Notes: generated from the letters alone by a model not told the origin. A stretch of 64,000 nt of DNA from Prosthecobacter dejongeii (GCF_014203045.1 NZ_JACHIF010000001.1:372001-436000); one strand, 5' to 3'; shown: positions 29,101-37,127, counted from the first letter of the stretch. Translations and numbers: made by a program.

Positions 29101-30850
29101 CCTGCTGCAAACGCTGGGCGTGAAGCATGTCGTTGACTCCCGCCGTGCAGACTTTGCGGATGCGGTCATGGACCTGACGAATCGTAAAGGCGTGGATGTG
29201 GTGCTGAATGCCCTCGCGGCGGAGGCCATCCCCATGGGCCTTTCCTGTTTGTCCGAGTTCGGTCGTTTCATCGAGATCGGCAAACGCGACATTTACCAAA
29301 ACTCCCGCATCCCGCTGTGGCACCTGCGCAAGAACGCCTCCTTCCACGTCGTGGCGATGGATGCCGTCTTTGGTGGGGATGAAGAACTGACACGTCGTTT
29401 GTTAGGCGAGCTGGTGGAGCTGGTGGAACAGGGGGCCCTGCGCCCGCTGCCATTCCGCGCTTACCCAGCTAGCCGTGTGGATGCTGCCTTCCGCCTCATG
29501 GCGGCTGGGAAGCACACAGGCAAGGTGGTGGTGACCTTCACAGATGCGTTTGTGAATCGCCGGGGTGAGGCCCCAGCGCCTGGCTTTGAAGTGAAGGCCG
29601 AGGGCACTTACCTCATCACCGGTGGCTTTGGTGGCTTTGGCCGCGTGCTGTCGCAGTGGTTGGTGGACTGTGGCGCGCGTCATCTGGCGCTGGCCAGCCG
29701 CAGTGGTGCCTCCACGCCTGAGGCGAAGGCCTTTGTCACCCAGATGGAAAATCAGGGGGTGAAGATCCAGATCCTGAAAGGCGATGCTGGCGAGCCGGAG
29801 GACATTACGCGAATGCTGCGTGAGATCGAGGCTGCGAAGGTGCCGCTGAAGGGTGTGTTCCACCTGGCCATGGTCATTGACGATGCGCCGATGGGCGTGC
29901 TGAACCGCGAGCGCATGCGCACCGTTTTGGCACCGAAGGCGCTCGGAGCCTGGAAGCTGCATGAAGGCACGCTGGATCTGAATCTGGACTGCTTCGTCAT
30001 GTTCTCCTCCATCTCCAGCGTGTTCGGCAATCCGGCCCAGAGTAACTACTCCGGTGCCAATGCCTTCCTGGATTCCCTGGCGCATCATCGCCGTGCCCTG
30101 GGCCTGCCTGCCCTGGCCGTGAACTGGGGTGTGCTGGGTGGCGAAGGCTACGTGGCGCGCAATGAGAAGGTGGCTGAGTTCCTGGCACGCCAGGGCACCT
30201 CCGCCATCACTCCGGGCGAGGTCGTCTCCTTGCTGGAAACTTTCCTCACCGCAGGCTCCGCCCAGGTGGCTGCTCTGCGGGTGGACTGGGCCAAGTGGCG
30301 CCAGTCCTTCCGGGGTCTCCAGGAAAATCCGTTGTTGGAGCACATCTTCGCCTCCGGCGTGGAAAGTGCCGAGTCTGGCGGCATGACGGGGGATTGGCGT
30401 GCGAAGATTGACGCTGCCTCAGCCGAAGATCGCGCGGGCATCATCGCCCAAGCGTTGCGAGAAGTCGTGGGCTCCGTCTTGCGCGTGAAGCCTGACAGCC
30501 TGCGCGATGACCAGCCGCTGACGGATTTGGGCCTGGACTCCCTCATGGGCGTCGAGATCGAAAACCTCATCGAAAGCACCATCGGCGTGGCCCTGCCACC
30601 CACCAGCCTCATGCGTGCCCGCACCATCGGCCAGTTGGCCGCGCTCATTGGCGAGCATTTGGGCGGTGCCTCCGGCGCGGCGGCGAAAGCGCCAGCGGCC
30701 CCTGCGGTCGTGGAGGCTCCCACCTCCGTGGATGAAGTGGATCTGGATGCCATCTCGGATGACGACATCGCAAGCCTGCTGGATGATGTGACTGCGGCAG
30801 AGGAAACCCCGGCCCCGGCTGCCAAAGCCGCACGCAAAGCCGGTGCCTAA
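23141..30850 (+). CDS. Type I polyketide synthase, single fully reducing module with C-methyltransferase (KS-AT-DH-cMT-ER-KR-ACP)
   Basis: A 2569-residue megasynthase. Domains: KS (4-430) with Cys177 in DTACSSALTAVH, His312 in HGTGT and His352 in NLGHMETAAG; AT (540-840) with Ser634 in GHSVGE and HPFHHAYM, a malonyl-like rather than YASH signature; DH (905-1190) with His932 and Asp1097; SAM methyltransferase (about 1280-1590, LEVGAGTGGLSAYLL); KR structural subdomain (1600-1800); ER (1840-2140, HAGAGGVGMSAIQIA); KR (2150-2330, ITGGFGGFG and NYSGANAFL); ACP (2430-2510) with Ser2467 in LGLDSLMG. An Ala/Pro-rich tail with an acidic stretch follows, possibly a docking segment. No thioesterase. 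The order matches iterative highly reducing PKSs and predicts a methyl-branched saturated chain. ATG 23141 is chosen over TTG 23132. Confidence 0.95.
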   Translation: MHKEGIAIIGIGCRFPGGINDVEAFWKLLAEGRDAVCEVPPDRWNIERFYDAEPGLAGKSIAKRGGFLDSIDQYDPQFFGISPREAPYVDPQQRLVLETAWEAIEDAGIVLDLEKGTDIAVYVGVSHTDYQVIQGTPFDSAGIGAHSSTGSAHSIAANRISYSLNLTGPSVAMDTACSSALTAVHAACEYIWTGRGHTALAGGVTVMITPGGFIGFSQASMLSPDGMCKAFDADANGFVRAEGAGMVMLKKLSQAIADGDPIQGVILGTSTNQDGHTNGISLPSPEAQARLVKDACQDAGISPSEIGYIEAHGTGTAVGDPIEATALSEALCEDRAEGAPLAMGSVKTNLGHMETAAGVAGLVKALLVLKHGKIPPSLHFKTPNPHIDFKALKLRIPVEMEDFPESYEVRMAGVNSFGFGGANSHVILAEAPAKPHVKLPASAFDRPWPLVLSARSEEALKATAYRLSTWLEDHEKSNGTSPVLPDLCYTLGARRNHHQHRLTMVAKTAHEAIATLNAFGVGSEVPNVRSGFSPRRETAARVGFVMSGQGPQWWGMGRELMKNEPVFRKAMEACAAALKPWAKFSLLEELGRDEKDSKMSMTEIAQPAIFAMQVSLSELWKSWGVQPAAIVGHSVGEIAAACVAGVLSLEEGAKVIALRARFMNECARGAGTMLAVGLDEESALAVIARHDRVVSIAAFNGPRSLTLSGPKESLEKIRVELEADSVFARFVRVDHPFHHAYMQPAADELVAALAELEPREETVPFFSTVTGDRITGKECDAGHWGRGIRQAVMFAPAVNALADFGVDVWLEITAHPALSLSIQECLGARNQKAPVVASARRDREHEAMLEAALELHRACVDLDFKGMTPSRHQLALPTYAWDKARWWNESPDWREGRLGAGGKGLLDIRLPRATPTWIARLDNRHMAFLKDHKVESHVIFPGAGFVELILEAGAQYFEGRPFAVEDFEIRKPLILTENPSGVVLEVTYEPNERTFTIQSKFDTGAAWSVHVVGSMRGERTESLFNATTWEGATEGLTSLDVTDFYQHMSDLGLRYGDEFRAVRELWAAGGKAAGRVALSENIAHRAGEYCLHPVLLDGALHTFSAGSKTVEDRKAKMKLPVRFGRILYLRSPGAVTRVQAKVVQFNEEFIEGNIGLYDESGAPCVLVDGFRAVSMAAARRAGTSGTRDLLYHVDWERTASVGTPATLTPVPLADLKEAAQKTLEEVIAVRGKAHLEATMAAEDDLAAAQIARGLRQMAADLKADAVWTVDSLKVAAPMQRVYHHLVNDLTKRGLLAVKGAGHVPTATFDAAADNATEVLKTFLDQNPGHLPEGMLVNITCADLGPILRGEKDAVQVLFGGSNSDLLDQFYGDGLLSSHWMAAITSAVNEAAKNLPEGRGLRILEVGAGTGGLSAYLLPLLPRGLHSYTFTDVSAGFFSVAGQKLAAFPEVEFKVFNLEQPPAAQGYEAGTYDLVIGTNVIHAVADVRATLGYLHEVLKPGGSLVFMDVATPQLWTESVFGLTSGWWHLTDRDLRPDQPLMQRPEWEAAMKTAGFAETTSIPGLRGPRGGEGQIGLFGRKAWTETPAATQGDAEQTLPPAPEASWLVFADQGGLGDQLVAQLKAAGVRVRTARRGAAYAAKGDDYTLRADTPEDWMTLVTSYADDTPPERMTYLWTLDEPAGKGEGDAALMGIDALLHLTQAIENTTPAAKLRMDLITRGAQPAGQHMGLTNVAQAPSIGVFRVILSEHPNFACRGLDLPPEASAEDAALLWRELLQEHGEREIAIRGEARYVQRIKRGLPVKETVLDRKVPLRLESRERGMLDTLKLTPFTLPVCGDGEVLIEVKAAGMNFRDVLKALALYPAETPDARIFGDEVGGVVVAIGKDIKHVAVGDRVFGLAVYGLATHTLARGGDVVRIPDHLSFEGAATLPVVFMTSWHALNNVARMRKGETILVHAGAGGVGMSAIQIALHLGCEVIATAGSASKRALLQTLGVKHVVDSRRADFADAVMDLTNRKGVDVVLNALAAEAIPMGLSCLSEFGRFIEIGKRDIYQNSRIPLWHLRKNASFHVVAMDAVFGGDEELTRRLLGELVELVEQGALRPLPFRAYPASRVDAAFRLMAAGKHTGKVVVTFTDAFVNRRGEAPAPGFEVKAEGTYLITGGFGGFGRVLSQWLVDCGARHLALASRSGASTPEAKAFVTQMENQGVKIQILKGDAGEPEDITRMLREIEAAKVPLKGVFHLAMVIDDAPMGVLNRERMRTVLAPKALGAWKLHEGTLDLNLDCFVMFSSISSVFGNPAQSNYSGANAFLDSLAHHRRALGLPALAVNWGVLGGEGYVARNEKVAEFLARQGTSAITPGEVVSLLETFLTAGSAQVAALRVDWAKWRQSFRGLQENPLLEHIFASGVESAESGGMTGDWRAKIDAASAEDRAGIIAQALREVVGSVLRVKPDSLRDDQPLTDLGLDSLMGVEIENLIESTIGVALPPTSLMRARTIGQLAALIGEHLGGASGAAAKAPAAPAVVEAPTSVDEVDLDAISDDDIASLLDDVTAAEETPAPAAKAARKAGA

Positions 30851-30867
30851 GCCGATGTCATCCTGAC

Positions 30868-32217
30868 ATGTCCCTAGACCTTCGTGCCAACCTCAAACAG
30901 TGGCTGGAGAGCGGTGAAATCCGTCTCCAGCCCCTGAGCCTGCCCCAGCGTGAGCTGTGGGAAAATTCGCCCGTCGCCCCTGGTGACATCGGCAACCACA
31001 TCTGCGCTTTCATCGAGGTGCGAGGCAACATCACGCAGGCGGATTGTGAGGCGGCGCTGAAGCTGGTGGTGGAGCGGCAGGAGGTTCTGCGGCTATCCTT
31101 CCTCCCCGGAAAGGAGCAGCCGTTTCAGATGATCCGCCGCACGGGCACCGTGGTGCTGGATTACCGTGAACTGCCCGCAGATCAGGCCCATGGCGAAGCC
31201 TTGGAAGCCGTGATGCGGGAGATTTTTACCCGACCTTTCGACATGCTGCGCGGGCCTCTCTACCGAGTGGAGATGCTGCAACGTGGGCCGGGAGATCTGG
31301 TGCTGGTGTTTGCCATCCACCATGCCATCGCCGATGGCTGGACCCTGGGCGTCTTCGTTCAGGAACTGGCGGCGGCCTATCTGCAAAACAAGCTTCCTGG
31401 CGGTGGCTCCCTGCCGCCAGTGGAGATGAGTTACACCGCCTGGGCGGCGGCAGAACGCGCCTCTTGGCAAGCCGCAGAGCTGGAGACTCGCGCTGCTTTC
31501 TGGCGCAAGCATCTGGCGGAAATCCCCCGCCTGTGGGAACGCCCTGCCGATGAAAACGCCCGTGCTGGGAAGCTCACCTACTGGGCCTCCAGCCTCTCGC
31601 CGGAGGCCACCCGCAACATCCGCGCTCTGGCAAAGACCACGGGCGCGACGTTGTTCAATACTTTGTTAGCCGCGTTTCAGGTGACCCTGGCGCAGTGGAC
31701 CGGGAAGACGGACATCGTCGTCGGCAGCCCGGTGGCAAATCGTACCAAACAGGCCGCGAAGGAAACCATGGGCTACTTTGCCGGAGTGGTGCCCCTGCGC
31801 GGGCAGGTGGACCTCACGCAGACCTTTGCCACGGCGGTGAAGCGCGTGCAGGATGCCAGCATGGACTGCTTTGCGGAAGCCATGCCCTTTGCCGAGCTGG
31901 CGAAGGCGCTGGGCGTGAAAGCGGAGGCCGGGCACAACCCGATCTACGACGTGCGTTTTGCCCTGCAAAACCACCCTATCCCAGACATCACCCTGCCGAG
32001 TTTGTCATTTAAACTGCGCATGCGGTCCACCGGCACCGCCCGGTTTGACCTGGCCTGTGAAGTGACGGAGGATGGGGATGAACTGGAAGTGGTGTGGCTT
32101 TACCGGCCCTCCCTTTTCACTCCTGAAGACACGCAGGAACTGAACCGCCGCTACCAACGCGTGCTGGCCAACGTATCCCTCTCACCCCATACTCCCCTCG
32201 CCGATCTCCTGGCCTGA
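30868..32217 (+). CDS. Free-standing condensation-domain acyltransferase (NRPS C / PapA-like)
   Basis: A 449-residue protein made up of one condensation domain and nothing else. The catalytic HHxxxDG motif is HHAIADG at residues 151-157, with His152 as expected base. LRLSFLPGKEQPFQMI precedes it, and VGSPVANRTKQAAKETMGYFAG with VPLRGQVDLTQTF corresponds to the later C-domain motifs. Such enzymes join an acyl thioester to an amine or alcohol (peptide or ester bond), as PapA5 does for mycobacterial lipids. The start is 17 bp after the PKS stop, so it probably takes the chain from the PKS ACP, which lacks a thioesterase. Acceptor unknown. Confidence 0.9.
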   Translation: MSLDLRANLKQWLESGEIRLQPLSLPQRELWENSPVAPGDIGNHICAFIEVRGNITQADCEAALKLVVERQEVLRLSFLPGKEQPFQMIRRTGTVVLDYRELPADQAHGEALEAVMREIFTRPFDMLRGPLYRVEMLQRGPGDLVLVFAIHHAIADGWTLGVFVQELAAAYLQNKLPGGGSLPPVEMSYTAWAAAERASWQAAELETRAAFWRKHLAEIPRLWERPADENARAGKLTYWASSLSPEATRNIRALAKTTGATLFNTLLAAFQVTLAQWTGKTDIVVGSPVANRTKQAAKETMGYFAGVVPLRGQVDLTQTFATAVKRVQDASMDCFAEAMPFAELAKALGVKAEAGHNPIYDVRFALQNHPIPDITLPSLSFKLRMRSTGTARFDLACEVTEDGDELEVVWLYRPSLFTPEDTQELNRRYQRVLANVSLSPHTPLADLLA

Positions 32218-32222
32218 ATGTG

Positions 32223-33239
32223 ATGAATGCCGCCGCCTCTTCTTCTGATCCCCTGGACCTCACCGTGAAAGGTGACGGTGCCGATCCCCATGAACCGCAC
32301 TGGATCAGCCGCTCGGCCTTCCAGATCTTGGTTTTTGTGCTCGTCTTCATCCAGGCCGGCCTCTTCGCCGCGCTGTATCATGAGAACTGGTGGCTGGTGG
32401 TCCCGCTGGTCCTCCTGGCAGGGCATTTCATGCACGGGGTGCTCATCGGCTTTCATGAGGCCTCCCACGGCCTGCTGCGGAAGAACCGGAAGTTCAATGA
32501 ATTTGACGGCGTCTTCATCGGCATCCTCAGCCTAACCAGTTTTAGTTTATACCGCGCCGCTCACCAGACGCATCACATGCACCTGGCCACCGAGCGGGAT
32601 GAGGAGTTGTGGCCCTTTGTGGATCCTAAAGCACCGCGCTGGCTGCGGCGCATGGCGGCCTTTTTAGAGCTGACCTTTGGCCTCTGGTTCACGCCTTACC
32701 TGTTTCTGCGCACCTTCTTCCGGGCGAATTCCCCCATCCGCAACAAACGCGTGCGCAAACGCATCTGGCAGGAGATCATCGGCATCGTGGTTTTTTGGTC
32801 CGTGGTGGTGGCCACTGTCGCCTGGTTCGGCCTGTGGAAATATTACTTCTGCATGTATCTGCTACCTGCCATGATGGCGGCGAATCTGCAAAGCTGGCGC
32901 AAGTATGTGGAGCACGTGGGCCTGCGCGGCACCAGCGCCACCGGGGCCACGCGCAGCATCGTGGATGAAGGCTGGACAGGCAAAGTGCTGGCCTACACCC
33001 TTTTGCACGAGCCCTTTCACGGCCTGCACCATCGCCACCTGGGCATGCACCACTGGGAGCTGCCCGCGCGTGCTGCCGAGCTGGCGCCCCGCACGGAGGA
33101 GGAAACCGCCCCCTACTCCAGCTACCGCCTGGCCGTGATGGATCTGCTACGCGACCTGGCCGACCCTAAAGTAGGGCCACAATGGCGCAGCCAGCCGAAG
33201 TCTCCAGAAGCCTCCTCCTCCATGGCCATGCCGGGATGA
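32223..33239 (+). CDS. Fatty acid desaturase / hydroxylase family, integral membrane
   Basis: A 338-residue membrane di-iron enzyme. Three histidine boxes are present: HEASH (in GFHEASHGLLRK), HQTHHMH and HGLHHRHLGMHH. Hydrophobic spans lie around FQILVFVLVFIQAGLFAAL, LVVPLVLLAGHFMHGVL and IIGIVVFWSVVVATVAWF. It could desaturate or hydroxylate the PKS-derived acyl chain at the membrane. The ATG at 32223 is used; a GTG lies one codon upstream. It follows the condensation gene by 5 bp, a strong sign of cotranscription and translational coupling. Substrate (polyketide versus ordinary lipid) is inferred only from context. Confidence 0.88.
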   Translation: MNAAASSSDPLDLTVKGDGADPHEPHWISRSAFQILVFVLVFIQAGLFAALYHENWWLVVPLVLLAGHFMHGVLIGFHEASHGLLRKNRKFNEFDGVFIGILSLTSFSLYRAAHQTHHMHLATERDEELWPFVDPKAPRWLRRMAAFLELTFGLWFTPYLFLRTFFRANSPIRNKRVRKRIWQEIIGIVVFWSVVVATVAWFGLWKYYFCMYLLPAMMAANLQSWRKYVEHVGLRGTSATGATRSIVDEGWTGKVLAYTLLHEPFHGLHHRHLGMHHWELPARAAELAPRTEEETAPYSSYRLAVMDLLRDLADPKVGPQWRSQPKSPEASSSMAMPG

Positions 33240-33273
33240 GTGGACGTGCGGTCGTTTTTCCCTTTTCCACCCG

Positions 33274-34002
33274 ATGAGTGCCCCTTCCCCGTCCCCCATC
33301 GCTGCGCCATTGGTTTACGAAGCCATCGGCCTGAAAAAGGACTACGATGGCGGCCAGGTGCAGGCTCTGCGGGGCGTCAGTTTCCAGGTCAAAGCCGGTG
33401 AGTTCGTGGCCATCACGGGCCCCAGCGGCTGTGGCAAAAGCACCCTCTTGCAAATGCTCGGCGCGCTGGATCGCCCGGCGGCGGGCACGCTGAACTATCG
33501 CGGCCAGTCTTTGCCAGATGCCGCAGATCCTGCGGCCTATCGCGCGCATGAGATCGGCTTCATCTTCCAGGCCTTTCACCTTCTGCCCACCTACACGGCG
33601 GTGGAGAATGTACAGATCCCCATGTTCGAGGGAAAACTGAGCCTCAAGGAAAGGCGCGACCGCGGGGTGGAGCTGCTGCAGCAGGTGGGCCTGGGACATC
33701 GCGTCCACCATTTTCCTGGCAAACTTTCCGGCGGTGAACGCCAGCGCGTGGCCATCGCCCGCAGCTTGGCGAATCGCCCCTCCGTGCTACTGGCGGATGA
33801 ACCTACAGGCAATCTGGACAGCCACAATGCCGCCCAGGTGCTGGACCTGCTGGTGAAGCTGCATGAGGAGCAAAAGATGACGCTGGTCATGGTGACGCAT
33901 GATCTGGGCATCGCCCGTCTGGCCACCCGCACGATTTTGATGAAGGACGGCCAAGTGGTCTCCGACGGTGCCCTGCCACCCGTGACTCCAGCCCAAGCCT
34001 AA
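33274..34002 (+). CDS. ABC transporter ATP-binding protein (LolD/MacB type)
   Basis: A 242-residue ATPase with Walker A GPSGCGKST (residue about 50), Q-loop in FIFQAFHLLPTYTAVENV, signature LSGGERQRVAIARSL, Walker B LLADEPTGNLDS and H-loop VTHD. The NLDS after Walker B and overall pattern place it in the LolD/MacB/DevA group, which power mechanotransmission exporters rather than classic pumps. It is 34 bp after the desaturase and 6 bp before the permease gene. With the permease it would move the finished product or a lipid toward the outer membrane. Confidence 0.93.
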   Translation: MSAPSPSPIAAPLVYEAIGLKKDYDGGQVQALRGVSFQVKAGEFVAITGPSGCGKSTLLQMLGALDRPAAGTLNYRGQSLPDAADPAAYRAHEIGFIFQAFHLLPTYTAVENVQIPMFEGKLSLKERRDRGVELLQQVGLGHRVHHFPGKLSGGERQRVAIARSLANRPSVLLADEPTGNLDSHNAAQVLDLLVKLHEEQKMTLVMVTHDLGIARLATRTILMKDGQVVSDGALPPVTPAQA

Positions 34003-34008
34003 CGAATT

Positions 34009-35124
34009 ATGAATTTCTTCACCATCGTGCTTCGTGGTCTGCTACGCCGCCGCGTGCGCACCGCTCTCACCCTGGTGGGCATCTCCATCGGCATCGCCGC
34101 TGTGGTGGCTCTGGTGGGCATTTCGGAAGGCTTTGAAAAAAGCTGGGCCACCGGCCTGAAGGCACGCGGGACAGACATCGTGGTCAGCAACATGGGCGGT
34201 GCCATGGTGCCGAAACCCTTCAGCCCCACGGTGCGGGATCGCATCGCCCAACTGCCACAGGTTTCCGCCACCTGCATGCTCATGGTGGAACTCATGAGCG
34301 TGGAAGAGGCGGACATGATCATGGTCTCTGCCCGCGAGTGGGGTGGCTTCACCTGGGATAAGCTGGCGGTCACCTCCGGTCGCCTACCGAAGGATGAAAA
34401 TGAGCAGGCCGTGGTGCTGGGGCAAACCGCCGCCGAAGTGCTGAAAAAGAAAGTCGGAGATACCCTGCAAGTCGAGGCCACCGAGCTGACCGTGGTGGGC
34501 ATCGTCAATGGCGGTGCTCTCGTGGAAGATGGCTCCATCATCCTGGCCCTGCCCGTTTTCCAAACGCTGATGGCCAGTGAGGGCAAGATCAATGTGGTGG
34601 ACGTGCGCGCCCAGCCCGGCATGACGGAAGAGCAACTGCAGGCTCTGTGTGCCGAGATCAACAAGGTGGCCCCTGAGGTACGCGCCGTCTCTGTGGCCCA
34701 ACATTTTAACAACAGCCAAGGCTACAAAATGATCCGCGCCATGAGCTGGGGCACCTCCCTGCTGGCCGTGCTGGTGGGCGTGCTGGGCGTGATGAACACC
34801 ATGCTCATGACCGTCTTTGAGAGGAAGCAGGAAATCTGCGTGCTCCTCGCCCTGGGCTGGAAGCGCAGCCGCATCGTGCGCATGGTGCTGTGGGAGTCTG
34901 CCCTGCTGGGTTTCGCTGGCGGCATCGGCGGGGTGTTGCTCGGCATCCTGGGGGTGGAGGCCATGCAAAACGCCCCCGCCATCAAAGGCCTGCTGGAGCC
35001 CGACCTCAGCCCCTCGCTCTTGCTCAAAGCCGTGGCCATCGCCGTCATCGTGGGCGTCCTCAGCGGTCTCTACCCCGCCTGGCGCAGCTCCCGCCTGAAT
35101 CCCGCCGCCGCGCTGAATGGGTGA
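34009..35124 (+). CDS. ABC transporter permease (MacB/LolC/DevC-like, FtsX superfamily)
   Basis: A 371-residue permease of the mechanotransmission type. An N-terminal membrane helix (TALTLVGISIGIAAVVALVGI) is followed by a large periplasmic MacB_PCD domain (residues about 45-240). The FtsX core has three further helices: YKMIRAMSWGTSLLAVLVGVLG, the region LLGFAGGIGGVLLGILG and LLKAVAIAVIVGVLSGLYPAW. Topology and length match DevC/LolC. No membrane-fusion (HlyD/DevB-type) partner gene is adjacent. The LolA-like gene downstream may fill the periplasmic carrier role instead. Confidence 0.92.
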   Translation: MNFFTIVLRGLLRRRVRTALTLVGISIGIAAVVALVGISEGFEKSWATGLKARGTDIVVSNMGGAMVPKPFSPTVRDRIAQLPQVSATCMLMVELMSVEEADMIMVSAREWGGFTWDKLAVTSGRLPKDENEQAVVLGQTAAEVLKKKVGDTLQVEATELTVVGIVNGGALVEDGSIILALPVFQTLMASEGKINVVDVRAQPGMTEEQLQALCAEINKVAPEVRAVSVAQHFNNSQGYKMIRAMSWGTSLLAVLVGVLGVMNTMLMTVFERKQEICVLLALGWKRSRIVRMVLWESALLGFAGGIGGVLLGILGVEAMQNAPAIKGLLEPDLSPSLLLKAVAIAVIVGVLSGLYPAWRSSRLNPAAALNG

Positions 35125-35218
35125 GCTGGGGTGCCGCTAGCCACCGATTTTCCTTTTTCCAGTCTGAGGCTCCGGTACAATCCGCGATGTCACGCGTGCA
35201 AGATGGCCGCGAGAAACG

Positions 35219-36010
35219 ATGCTTTTGACCATGAAGACTTTCCCCCTTTCTTTTGCGATGCTCGCCGTTGGCTGGGCCGCTCTAGCCCCCGCTGCTGAAA
35301 CTCCCGCGACAGCGGCGGAACTGGCCGCACGGCTGAATGCAGATCGCCTCGACGGCACCGCCTACGTGCGCCTGCGCCTGGAGGTGAATGGCGGCGGGAC
35401 CATCCAGCTCCAGACCAAAGAACGCCACACCCAGGCGGGTACCGACCTCGTTTACCAGATCCTCTTCCCCAAAGAGCGCAAAGGCGAGTCCGTCCTGCTG
35501 CGCAAGCCCAGCGGCCAGGCCGCACGCGGCACCCTTTTCATCCCCCCTGACAGCGTCAAACCCCTCTCCGCAGCGCAGCTCAAAGAAGGCCTCTTTGGCA
35601 GCGACCTGACGTATGAGGACTTGATCGAAAACTTCTTTGGCTGGAGCCAGCAAACCCTCGTTGGCACCGAAGATGTGGGCCGTGTGAACTGCCAGATTTT
35701 AGAGTCCAAACCCGGCGCCTCAGACCGCTCCAGCTACGCCTCTGTGAAAAGCTGGATTGACCCCAAACGCCGCGTGCCCCTGCGCGTGGAAAAATACAAC
35801 GCCGCAGGCCAGGTGATCGTCCGCATGGAGACCCTCCGCGTGGAAAAAGACGATCTCGACCGCCACCTGCCTGCCAGCCTCAGCATCACCCGCGCAGGCA
35901 CCAGCGGCAGCGGTACCGTCATGGAAGGCTCCCGCATCAAGCATGGCGTCACCTTGACCGATGCCGACTTTTCCCCTGAAGGCCTGAAGGTGCTGACGAC
36001 GCCGAAGTGA
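35219..36010 (+). CDS. Outer-membrane lipoprotein-sorting (LolA-like) periplasmic protein
   Basis: A 263-residue secreted protein with a signal peptide (MKTFPLSFAMLAVGWAALAPAAE); a start at 35231 gives the cleaner signal, 35219 is the longest. It has the LolA/LolB-like unclosed beta-barrel pattern of the outer membrane lipoprotein-sorting family: LRLEVNGGGTIQLQTKERHTQ, YQILFPKERKGESVLL, LTYEDLIENFFGW, SWIDPKRRVPLRVEKYN, with alternating hydrophobic strands. Such proteins carry lipids or lipoproteins across the periplasm. It lies 94 bp after the permease at the end of the cluster, suggesting the product is a lipid destined for the outer membrane. That link is inference. Confidence 0.8.
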   Translation: MLLTMKTFPLSFAMLAVGWAALAPAAETPATAAELAARLNADRLDGTAYVRLRLEVNGGGTIQLQTKERHTQAGTDLVYQILFPKERKGESVLLRKPSGQAARGTLFIPPDSVKPLSAAQLKEGLFGSDLTYEDLIENFFGWSQQTLVGTEDVGRVNCQILESKPGASDRSSYASVKSWIDPKRRVPLRVEKYNAAGQVIVRMETLRVEKDDLDRHLPASLSITRAGTSGSGTVMEGSRIKHGVTLTDADFSPEGLKVLTTPK

Positions 36011-36044
36011 TTTCCAGCACGGACGGGAAAGAACGCGGCAGGCC

Positions 36045-37015
36045 TATCCCACCCGCTGTACAGTATCCATCACTCTCCGAGTGATGCGTCCGCCCCAAGG
36101 CGCATCGTCCGCCCCTTGCGCTTTCCCCGCCCCGGAGCGGCGAGAGCCGATAGCCGGGGGTGCAGCGAGGCACGAGCGAAACCTCCGGACCCCGCTAACT
36201 AAAAACGCATCATCACAGGTACGCCCTGGAGGGGCGCGAGAAACCTCCGTCCGCCCCTTGCGCGGCAGACCTGGGGCAAAACCTCCCTGCACTGTCGTCC
36301 CGGCTTCATCTGGTGCAGGAGAGAGCGCCTAGCAGCAAGGGTAGTCAGGTAGGGCGCATGGTCCTCATGCGCAGATGGGCGGGGGAATGGCCACGTCCGC
36401 AAGTACCGTATTCATCACTCTCCGAGTGATGCGTTCGCCCCAAACAGGATGGTCCGCCCCTTCTTCCGAGCGAGCCGTGGAAGCGGGGGAAGGTGGGGCG
36501 AACTGGGGCGGGGAGGTGTGCGTGCGCGCTGGGAAGGTTAGGCGAATAGAATATTCGCGCTCCGTCTGCAGGCCTGCGGGGGCGTGAGGATTGGAGAGGT
36601 AGGCGTCTCGGTCAGCGTGCGCTTCTCGCGCCCTTCCAGGGCGCACCTCTTGCCGCATCGTTGGTTATTCGCGAGTCCGAGGGGTTCCCGCTCACCAAGC
36701 CTCGCTGCACCCCCGGCTATTCTGCTTTCGCTCCTCCGGGGCGGGTAAGTGCCAGGGAGAGATGTAGGGCGCAGGGTCCCCATGCGCAGCGGGGCTGGCG
36801 AGGGGGCGGAAGGGCGTGTTTTGGGGCGAACGGCATCACTCGGAGAGTGATGGATACTGTACCTGCGCCCCGGAGGGGCGAGAGCCGATAGCCGGGGGTG
36901 CAGCGAGGCACGAGCGACCCCCCCAGATCCCCGCCTAACCAACAACGCGCACACACCCGCCGCGCCCCGGAGAGGCGCGAGAAATCGCCGTTCGCAATCG
37001 GTTGGTCATCCAAAA
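36045..37015. repeat. Intergenic repeat block, family A (copies 3a-3c)
   Basis: About 1 kb without a gene between the biosynthetic locus and the metal transporter. The hairpin ATCACTC..GAGTGAT occurs three times (36069-36085, 36414-36430, 36835-36851), the first two inverted relative to the third. It also holds CCCCGGAG(C/G)GGCGAGAGC hairpins, GGCGAATAGAATATTCGCGC near 36542, and two CAGCGAGGCACGAGCGA tails. The remaining stretch to 37127 shows nothing recognisable. Confidence 0.75.
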
Positions 37016-37127
37016 CTGGCGCGATAGACGCAAACCGAAATGCAAGCCCCCAATGTCCTCCTGGCCCCGATGACTGGCAAAAAACAGGCGTGCCCTATTT
37101 CCACGCCTAACCATGGATGTAGCCCCC

